A stretch of DNA of 10,656 nucleotides from positions 1 to 10,656 of the forward strand of contig CAZUAH010000487.1 of assembly GCA_964617665.1 (NCBI GenBank). The letters are read 5' to 3'. Under the pieces are notes generated by a model that was not told where the DNA came from, did no database searches, and was given only the letters and a program-made list of their open reading frames with translations. Shown piece after piece: positions 5,932 through 10,656 of this stretch; position 1 is the stretch's first letter, and each line of letters begins with the position of its first letter. The DNA comes from JADHUC01 sp964617665 (GTDB lineage: Bacteria; Planctomycetota; Planctomycetia; Pirellulales; Pirellulaceae). Made by a program: the position numbers and the translations under genes.

Positions 5932-6066
5932 ATGACCGCGCACGAGGCACTCATGAACTGGGCGTTTCCCTATCTGGTGACCATTGGGGCGATCGTACTT
6001 GGCGCAGCGATCGGCATCGTCATGACGATCGCAATTGTGACCACGCGGAGTAAACGTGCTGACTGA
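5932..6066 (+). CDS. Single-helix membrane microprotein (44 residues)
   Basis: The start is set by GAGAGG 9 bases before ATG 5932; reading further upstream in the same frame gives no believable start. The protein has a short polar N-terminus, one long hydrophobic helix (about 11-36) rich in Gly and Ala with small-residue spacing suited to helix packing (GAIVLGAAIG), and a basic end (RSKR). This fits a helix with its C-terminus in the cytoplasm. It follows the three-helix protein by 61 bases and precedes a strong hairpin, so the two likely form a two-gene unit and may act together. No homologue recognised. Confidence 0.55.
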   Translation: MTAHEALMNWAFPYLVTIGAIVLGAAIGIVMTIAIVTTRSKRAD

Positions 6067-6068
6067 CG

Positions 6069-6101
6069 ACTACCCTCCAGTCTGACGGACTGGAGGGTGG
6101 T
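6069..6101. terminator. Strong hairpin between convergent genes
   Basis: ACCCTCCAGTC (6072-6082) pairs perfectly with GACTGGAGGGT (6088-6098) around the loop TGACG, and three more pairs (one G-T) extend the base to 6069 and 6101. It begins 2 bases after the stop at 6066 and lies 25 bases beyond the stop of the opposing gene at 6126, so it probably ends transcription from both sides. A T-rich stretch (6110-6119) follows on the plus strand but not directly. Confidence 0.7.
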
Positions 6102-6125
6102 GTACGACTATTTGTTGTTGGCAGG

Positions 6126-6347
6126 TTAGCTTTCTAGAGTATCGCGGTTCGCATCAAGGTACTTGTCGACTTCCTCCTGCGATCCGAATGCCTTTGCCTG
6201 ACCTGGGCTGTCGTGCCACTCACTGCCAGTCCAGTATTGCGCTCGCTCGCTGAAAGTAGTTCGCCCACCCGTGGTCCGTTGTGTGCCCACGATCTGGATG
6301 CCACGAACAATCCACTTATCGCCATAAGACTGGGTAGTTGGCGTCAT
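6126..6347 (-). CDS. Small soluble protein of unknown function
   Basis: A 73-residue cytoplasmic-looking protein with no signal or membrane segment. AAGGAG lies 7 bases before ATG 6347, which favours this start over a TTG two codons earlier. The first half (11-40) alternates in a beta-like pattern with basic and aromatic residues (KWIVRGIQIV, QYWTGSEW), and the C-terminal part (56-72) is a likely amphipathic helix (SQEEVDKYLDANRDTL). This may be a small alpha/beta domain. No family recognised. Confidence 0.6.
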   Translation of the reverse strand: MTPTTQSYGDKWIVRGIQIVGTQRTTGGRTTFSERAQYWTGSEWHDSPGQAKAFGSQEEVDKYLDANRDTLES

Positions 6348-6376
6348 TGCCAATCTCCTTGGGGTTCATTGCCGGC

Positions 6377-6420
6377 TTTCCCTCCAACCTACCATCCGCG
6401 AGACGCGGGGGGAAGGGAAA
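6377..6420. other. Two-tier hairpin in the gap upstream of the 6126-6347 gene
   Basis: TTTCCCT (6377-6383) pairs with AGGGAAA (6414-6420), CC (6384-6385) with GG (6411-6412), and CCGCG (6396-6400) with CGCGG (6404-6408) around an AGA loop. It lies in the roughly 200-base gap between the two minus-strand genes at 6347 and 6548. It could end the transcript from 6548-6802 or sit upstream of the 6126-6347 promoter. There is no U-run. Confidence 0.35.
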
Positions 6421-6547
6421 CAGCGGTGGATTGGACAGTGAACTTTACGGTAGCGTCCAAACGGTGCGTTGCTAGGAGGTCTTCCCCGGTCAATGCGGCC
6501 AGATGAGCGCAACACAGAAGTGTGGCTAGTCAAACCTGAGCACCACC

Positions 6548-6802
6548 TCACCGAGGCATTCGTGTTTCTTTCAAGGCAAGTATAGCGACAACCCACACAC
6601 CAACGATCAGGCCCCAGACCAAACCAATGGCAATACCTAGACCAATGCCAAGCTCCAGAGGGCTGCAATTCTCTAAGTCTCGCAAGGGCATTAGATGACG
6701 GAAGAAGCCGCGGGTGCCCACGTAGGCCCCGATGCCCGTTCCAGCAACCCAATGCCGATTGCTGTGCCCACGATCGTTGTAGGGGCTTTTGAATAGCGTC
6801 AC
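6548..6802 (-). CDS. Small membrane protein with one C-terminal helix
   Basis: An 84-residue reading from GTG 6802, supported by GGAG 8 bases upstream. Its convincing part is residues 38-84: a short polar head (MPLRDLENCSP), a Gly-rich hydrophobic helix (about 49-77) and a basic end (KETRMPR). A start at ATG 6691 would give just this 47-residue part, but no ribosome binding site precedes it. Residues 1-37 are less natural for a membrane protein (basic, many His and Gly), so either the short form is real or the N-terminal part has shifted frame. Function unknown. Confidence 0.45.
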   Translation of the reverse strand: MTLFKSPYNDRGHSNRHWVAGTGIGAYVGTRGFFRHLMPLRDLENCSPLELGIGLGIAIGLVWGLIVGVWVVAILALKETRMPR

Positions 6803-6940
6803 CTGAGAGACTCCGCTACCGCTGGGCCGCCGCGCTAGGGCGATTTGCGGCGTGCTTCACCTTGGTGATTCGTGGGAAAGAAACAGCAGCCAGGTTTCTT
6901 GCACAGTGCCCTCTTGGCGCGATCGTTTGCGTCTTGCACT

Positions 6941-8005
6941 ATGCATCGTATGCCGACGGTCTCGGAGACAGCCAACTCGTTTCAGGTCCGACCGTTGAAG
7001 ATCGGGCCACTTCTTGTTGATCCACCGGTGCTTCAGGCGCCGATGGCCGGTTTTACCGACTTCGCCTTCCGCCAAATCGTCCGCGAGTTCGGAGGCGTGG
7101 GCCTGCTCGCGACCGAGATGGTCAATGCGAAGAGCATCGCATGGCTTGACGAGAACGACGCCGAGTTTCCGGATCGGCTTTGGGGCGTTCGTGAAGAAGA
7201 TCGACCACTTGCAGTTCAGATTTGGGACAACGACGCCGATAGGATGGCTCGCGTCGGTGCTCGGTTGGTGCACGAGTATCAAGTGAGTGTTGTCGATATC
7301 AATTTTGGCTGCCCAGTCCGGAAAGTGACCGCCGACGCGCGCAGTGGATCCTATCTTCTGCAATACCCTGACCGCGTCGGGGCAATTGTGGAGCAGGTGG
7401 TACGTGCATGCGACCCAACGCCGGTGACGGCGAAAATCCGCCTTGGCTGTACGAGAAACACGATTAATGCGATCGACGTGGCCAAGGTTGTCGAGTCGGC
7501 CGGCGCAGCCGCCATCACGGTTCACGGACGTACGGCGCAGGACAAGTTCTTTGGCAAGGCAAACTGGGAACGCATCGCGGAAATCAAGCCGCGTCTTGCG
7601 CGGATTCCTTTGATCGGCAACGGAGATTTGGATTCCCCCGACAGCGTGAAGGAGACATTCCGCCGCTTCCCTGTCGACGGCGTCATGATCGGCCGCGCTG
7701 CGTTGGGTAGACCGTGGCTATTCGCGCAGATCCGGTCCGCCCTGCGAGACGAGGCGATTCCGCCCGATCCGACACTCGATGAGCAGCGTGATCTTCTGCT
7801 GCGGCACTGCGAGCTGATCGTCGATCGATTCGGGGCCGAGAAGGGCTCAATGTTGATGCGCAAATACGCCTGCTGCTACGTTCAGGGCCGGCGCGGCGCT
7901 CGGCGTTTCCGTGCCGAGGTAGGTAGGGTGAGATGTGTTGATGAATTTCGCGACGTGGTCGAACGGTACTTCACGCCAGATCGGCAGCACCGACCGCTTC
8001 ATTGA
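6941..8005 (+). CDS. dus: tRNA-dihydrouridine synthase (DusB-like)
   Basis: This FMN-dependent enzyme reduces uridine to dihydrouridine in the D-loop of tRNA using NADPH. From ATG 6941 the protein has 354 residues, close to family length. Motifs in order: APMAGFTDFAFR (33-44, FMN-binding first strand), LLATEMV (55-61), VDINFGCP (118-125) with catalytic Cys124, AKIRLG (164-169) with the FMN-contacting Lys, TVHGRTAQ (193-200), IGNGDL (225-230) and MIGRAALGRPW (249-259), then a helical C-terminal domain with YVQGRRGARRFR (313-324). The start is uncertain: ATG 6950 and GTG 6872 are also in frame, and none has a strong ribosome binding site except weak GGTGA before the GTG. It is convergent with the gene at 8021 (15-base gap). 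CGCGGA (8014-8019) and TCCGCG (8029-8034) form a small hairpin across that junction. The exact Dus subtype is not settled. Confidence 0.93.
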   Translation: MHRMPTVSETANSFQVRPLKIGPLLVDPPVLQAPMAGFTDFAFRQIVREFGGVGLLATEMVNAKSIAWLDENDAEFPDRLWGVREEDRPLAVQIWDNDADRMARVGARLVHEYQVSVVDINFGCPVRKVTADARSGSYLLQYPDRVGAIVEQVVRACDPTPVTAKIRLGCTRNTINAIDVAKVVESAGAAAITVHGRTAQDKFFGKANWERIAEIKPRLARIPLIGNGDLDSPDSVKETFRRFPVDGVMIGRAALGRPWLFAQIRSALRDEAIPPDPTLDEQRDLLLRHCELIVDRFGAEKGSMLMRKYACCYVQGRRGARRFRAEVGRVRCVDEFRDVVERYFTPDRQHRPLH

Positions 8006-8020
8006 ACACCATGCGCGGAA

Positions 8021-8761
8021 TTACCACCTCCGCGATTGGCGATCTCGCTCGAGGATCTGCGCGAACTGTTGGCTCAGACCGTACTCGCGGCTGGGCCGGT
8101 TCAATTCGAGCATGACGTGCAGTTGTGAGTTGGGCGAGTCGCGACTGACGACCGGAGCGCGGGCCACTCGCAATACGCTGGTGGGAACGGCGTTCCATCG
8201 AGCCACGTACATACTGGCGTCCAGAGATGGCTCTCGGTGCATGCCATAGTACTTCACAAGTACCGCCACTACCTTTCTATCGTCGCCCGTATAGCCGTCG
8301 AATGTCAGACGCTGTACGCGATGGTAGCGATCGAAGTAGTAGGTAAGCGAACCGGCCAGGTCATCGGTATTGGTTCCGGTGACGATCGGTACTCGCAATC
8401 CTTCCATTCCCGCCTCGGCAGTGACGGTCGTGACGCGAGGCCAACGACTGGTGACCCAAGTGGGCGAGATGTCGAAGCGGACGATCTCGCCAAAATCAGC
8501 GACGGGCGGTCCGGTCAGCGTAGCATCGAGCTGTGATCGAGGACGTTCTGCCTCCTCGCCGGTTGTAAACTCCGAGTTGTATTCCGTCGAGCTCCAGTCG
8601 ACGCTGGTCGTGCCATCCGATTTTCTTGATACAGTTGGCGCCGGTCCATCGCCACCGGACCAGAGGGTGCTGATCTTCTGCTTGGCGTTGTCCGACATGA
8701 CGTAGGGGCCACCGGCAGCGGCCGCCAAGACGACGGGAAAGAGAAGTTTTCGCTTTAACAT
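8021..8761 (-). CDS. Exported or membrane-anchored protein of unknown function
   Basis: The 246-residue product starts with a basic, hydrophobic N-terminus (MLKRKLLFPVVLAAAAGGPY), an uncleaved anchor or a signal peptide. A low-complexity Ser/Thr/Asp linker runs to about residue 75. The rest looks like a compact beta-rich domain with VRFDISPTWVTSRWPRVTTV (93-112), LTYYFDRYHRVQRLTFDGYTGD (138-159), VVAVLVKYYG (164-173) and a C-terminal helical segment ending in basic residues. I associate this pattern with a family seen mainly in planctomycetes, perhaps DUF6690, but cannot confirm that. No catalytic motif is visible. The ATG lacks a clear ribosome binding site. Confidence 0.65.
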   Translation of the reverse strand: MLKRKLLFPVVLAAAAGGPYVMSDNAKQKISTLWSGGDGPAPTVSRKSDGTTSVDWSSTEYNSEFTTGEEAERPRSQLDATLTGPPVADFGEIVRFDISPTWVTSRWPRVTTVTAEAGMEGLRVPIVTGTNTDDLAGSLTYYFDRYHRVQRLTFDGYTGDDRKVVAVLVKYYGMHREPSLDASMYVARWNAVPTSVLRVARAPVVSRDSPNSQLHVMLELNRPSREYGLSQQFAQILERDRQSRRW

Positions 8762-9064
8762 GTCATTACCGTCCGAGGTGGCAGGAATTCAGGATCATCG
8801 ACCTACATCGGCTTGCTGTTTGAAGATCCTTTCCGGTTTCTTCATCGAGCAAAACGACCAACAGAACCGGCGGAATTGACACCAGCCGTTCGACGTGGCA
8901 CTGGCAGCTATGCGACGGCTCTTACAGTCGTACACCTCTGGATCGCGGGCGTATGTGTCAGAACCCTGGCAAGACCGATTTGCGTCACAGACCGATGTTT
9001 CATAGAACACGGCATATGCGCAAAGGCCGCTTTGATCGGAACACACCAAGACGGAGACCATCAA
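8762..9064. other. Divergent intergenic region upstream of the SGNH hydrolase gene
   Basis: About 300 bases between divergent starts at 8761 and 9065. A reading frame continues upstream of the hydrolase through this region, but the signal peptide starting at 9065 shows it is not part of the protein. TTGACA occurs at 8876-8881 without a matching -10 box at normal spacing. I see no RNA gene or strong repeat here. Confidence 0.45.
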
Positions 9065-9745
9065 ATGAAATTCGCTGCCGCACTGCTACTCCCGTTCATC
9101 GTGTTTGTCTCGCCGACAGTGGCTGCGGAGGTCGATCCGGCCGCGCGGTGGGAAGTGCATATTCGCAAGTTCGAAGAGGCCGATAGGAACAGGCCGGTGG
9201 AACCGGATGGCATTCTCTTCGTTGGTTCTTCATCGATTCGCATGTGGAAGACCGACAAGTGGTTTCCCGACGCTGGGGTGATTAACCGCGGATTTGGCGG
9301 TTCGCAGATATCGGATGTGAACTACTTCGCCAAACGCATTGTTCTGAAGTACCGCCCAAGGATGATCGTGTTCTACGCCGGCGACAACGACGTGGCCAAG
9401 GGCAAATCCACAGAACGCGTGCTTGACGATTTCAAAGTCTTCGCTGGCCTTGTGGCAGACGAGTTGCCTGACGCCCACATCGTTTACGTTCCAATCAAGC
9501 CCAGCCTGGCGCGGTGGAAGCTGTGGCCCACGATGCACGAGGCCAATTTGATGATCAAGGCTTTCATTGACCGTAATGCCAACCTGCACTATGCCGACAC
9601 GGCAACACCGATGCTGGGCGAAGACGGGAAGCCACAAGCCGATCTGTTCATCAAAGACGGCCTTCATCTGAGCGACAAAGGCTACAAGTTGTGGACAGAG
9701 ATCGTAGAGCCGCTCATCAAGAACAAAACGAAGGATGGCGAATGA
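9065..9745 (+). CDS. Secreted SGNH/GDSL-family hydrolase
   Basis: This 226-residue protein has a clear signal peptide (1-20, cut near VAA) and the SGNH blocks: block I FVGSSSIRMW (52-61) with nucleophile Ser56, block II NRGFGGSQ (74-81) with the oxyanion Gly, block III GDND (106-109) with Asn108, and block V DGLHLS (198-203) with Asp198 and His201. These enzymes hydrolyse esters, often acetyl groups on carbohydrates or lipids. The GSSSIR form of block I instead of GDSL is common in secreted SGNH proteins of this subgroup. ATG 9065 is preceded by GGAG 8 bases upstream and begins the signal peptide, so the longer in-frame extension to 8813 is not used. It has no operon partner; the next gene is convergent. 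The substrate is unknown; sugar deacetylation is a reasonable guess. Confidence 0.88.
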   Translation: MKFAAALLLPFIVFVSPTVAAEVDPAARWEVHIRKFEEADRNRPVEPDGILFVGSSSIRMWKTDKWFPDAGVINRGFGGSQISDVNYFAKRIVLKYRPRMIVFYAGDNDVAKGKSTERVLDDFKVFAGLVADELPDAHIVYVPIKPSLARWKLWPTMHEANLMIKAFIDRNANLHYADTATPMLGEDGKPQADLFIKDGLHLSDKGYKLWTEIVEPLIKNKTKDGE

Positions 9746-9763
9746 CCAAATCCCAATGACCAA
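9741..9763. repeat. Short direct repeat spanning the hydrolase stop codon
   Basis: AATGACCAA occurs at 9741-9749 and again at 9755-9763, a 14-base period. The first copy contains the TGA stop of the hydrolase gene. The wording resembles dispersed AATGACCAA-type repeats that I associate with planctomycete intergenic DNA, which is memory rather than evidence from this window. Confidence 0.4.
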
Positions 9764-9770
9764 CGGGCCG

Positions 9771-10508
9771 CTACAAGCCAAGGAATTGCATGGCGCCGCC
9801 GCACAAGGCGAGCGCCCCACCAGCAATGGCGTGTGAGAATCGCTCGAGACGCGGGAAAGAGAAGTTCGCCAGGCCCAGATAGGCGCCGATGACGATCGTC
9901 AGCATTGTCGCCAGAGTGGTCGTGGCGAATGCGACACAAACCGCCACGACGCCCAAGGTACTCCGCATGACTGCCGGAGCCATCATCAGAGGGATCAGGA
10001 CCTCACAGGGGCCGAAGACGAAAATGACGAACAATGCCCAAGGTGTGATTCTGGCGCGGTTTGCTGGCTCTTCGTGGGCATGAACGTGCTTGCCGTTGTG
10101 AGTGTGTTCATGAGCGTGTGTGTTGCCGTCCGCGTGCCCGTGGCTGTGTGAGTGCGGGCGATTACGAATTCCCCGGACCAACCCCCACGCCATGTACGCC
10201 AACCCGAAACCGAGAAGCAACCACCCAGCTAGGTTGCCGCGGCTACCCTCCCACAGTTCCAGCCTATCTAGTGCCATGCCCAGTGCTATCCCTACCCCGC
10301 CAAGCGCTATCGAGCCGAGCACGTGCCCGATGCCGCAAGTAAGCGTGATCGCGAATACTTTGCGCAAGGACCAATTTCCAGCGCGCGCCATTGCGATGAA
10401 TGGAACGTAGTGGTCCGGTCCCGTTAGCGTGTGAAAGAAACCTGCAAACGCTGCAACCGCAATCACACCCCCAAGCGTAAGCGTGGCCAGATCGTCCATA
10501 TTCGTCAT
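9771..10508 (-). CDS. NicO/UreH-type metal transporter with His-rich loop
   Basis: This 245-residue integral membrane protein has about six helices (roughly 8-28, 50-80, 93-113, 156-180, 185-214, 226-245). Helix I carries HTLTGPDH (26-33), the H-x5-D-H signature of nickel/cobalt transporters of the NicO (RcnA/UreH-like) group, followed by CGIGHVLGS (58-66). A cytoplasmic or periplasmic loop (119-145) holds about a dozen His in HSHSHGHA- and HEHTHNGKHVHAH-like runs, typical of metal-binding loops. FGPCEVLIPL (165-174) is a second conserved motif. It probably moves Ni, Co or a similar ion across the inner membrane; direction cannot be read from sequence. ATG 10508 is preferred to an adjacent TTG; neither has a good ribosome binding site nearby. 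It starts 11 bases after a cytochrome c gene ends, so translation may be coupled. Confidence 0.82.
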   Translation of the reverse strand: MTNMDDLATLTLGGVIAVAAFAGFFHTLTGPDHYVPFIAMARAGNWSLRKVFAITLTCGIGHVLGSIALGGVGIALGMALDRLELWEGSRGNLAGWLLLGFGLAYMAWGLVRGIRNRPHSHSHGHADGNTHAHEHTHNGKHVHAHEEPANRARITPWALFVIFVFGPCEVLIPLMMAPAVMRSTLGVVAVCVAFATTTLATMLTIVIGAYLGLANFSFPRLERFSHAIAGGALALCGGAMQFLGL

Positions 10509-10519
10509 CAACTACCGGG

Positions 10520-10656
10520 TTATCGCTCGGTAGCCTCCTTCGAGTTTTCCGTAGCATTGACAATCAACTTGCCCGTACTCTTGTCCCACCGAACCGAGCG
10601 GGCCTTCAGTCGGTGACGCCCGTGACAATCCGTACAGGCAATCTTCTCTACGTCCC
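10520..10656 (-). CDS. C-terminal end of a c-type (probably multiheme) cytochrome, partial
   Basis: Reading the minus strand from the window edge gives 44 residues and a TAA stop at 10520. They include IACTDCHGRHRL, whose C-x-x-C-H is a covalent heme c attachment site, then VRWDKSTGKLI and a polar tail. A heme motif so close to the C-terminus, followed by a short tail, is typical of the last heme in a multiheme cytochrome; such proteins work outside the cytoplasmic membrane in electron transfer. The 5' part lies beyond position 10656, so total heme number and enzyme type cannot be told. It is immediately upstream of the NicO-type transporter gene. Confidence 0.7.
   Translation of the reverse strand, partial: DVEKIACTDCHGRHRLKARSVRWDKSTGKLIVNATENSKEATER

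Noticed and set aside
5328..5954. Minus-strand frame of 208 residues opposite the small membrane protein genes
   Set aside because: Its composition is basic and low in structure, it covers genes with good ribosome binding sites, and it shows no domain.
8813..9064. N-terminal extension of the SGNH hydrolase frame
   Set aside because: The signal peptide begins at 9065 with a ribosome binding site just before it; the upstream part is in frame by chance.
1..10656. tRNA or rRNA genes
   Set aside because: No cloverleaf with a T-loop signature or conserved rRNA stretch was seen in the gaps on either strand; a dedicated scan was not run.

Overview
The window reads as bacterial chromosome, most likely from a planctomycete of the Pirellulales type. 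No marker gene proves this. The impression rests on a moderately GC-rich sequence, many short secreted or membrane proteins of unknown function, a planctomycete-looking exported protein at 8021-8761, long gaps with dispersed-looking palindromes, and a CxxCH cytochrome tail of a style common in that phylum. I see no phage, transposase, CRISPR, rRNA or tRNA.

Left part (1-4453, all on the minus strand), in order of transcription: a secreted TIM-barrel protein that looks like a clan GH-A glycoside hydrolase (3317-4453); a small secreted protein made almost entirely of Lys-Pro-Asp-Gln-x repeats (2722-3006); a secreted protein resembling the oomycete 'transglutaminase elicitor' family (1246-2493); and a secreted papain-like (NlpC/P60- or CHAP-like) cysteine hydrolase candidate (107-1162). 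The repeat protein and the transglutaminase-like enzyme make the most interesting pair. Every full repeat unit carries one Lys and one Gln, the two residues a transglutaminase joins, so an enzyme-substrate pair that builds a cross-linked extracellular material is a testable idea. A very regular segmented palindrome (2528-2581) lies just upstream of the transglutaminase-like gene.

Middle part (4630-6802): a soluble helical protein of unknown function (4630-5439), then a run of small proteins. Two small membrane proteins (5619-5870, 5932-6066) follow a candidate promoter and a leader that can fold over the ribosome binding site of the first. A strong hairpin (6069-6101) separates them from a convergent small soluble protein (6126-6347). 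A single-helix membrane protein (6548-6802) follows on the minus strand.

Right part (6941-10656): a tRNA-dihydrouridine synthase (6941-8005), convergent with a membrane-anchored or exported protein of unknown function (8021-8761); a secreted SGNH/GDSL hydrolase (9065-9745); and, convergent with it, a NicO/UreH-type metal transporter with a His-rich loop (9771-10508). The transporter lies 11 bases behind the end of a c-type cytochrome gene (10520-10656) that runs off the window edge.

All family calls are from reading motifs by eye. No database search was run.
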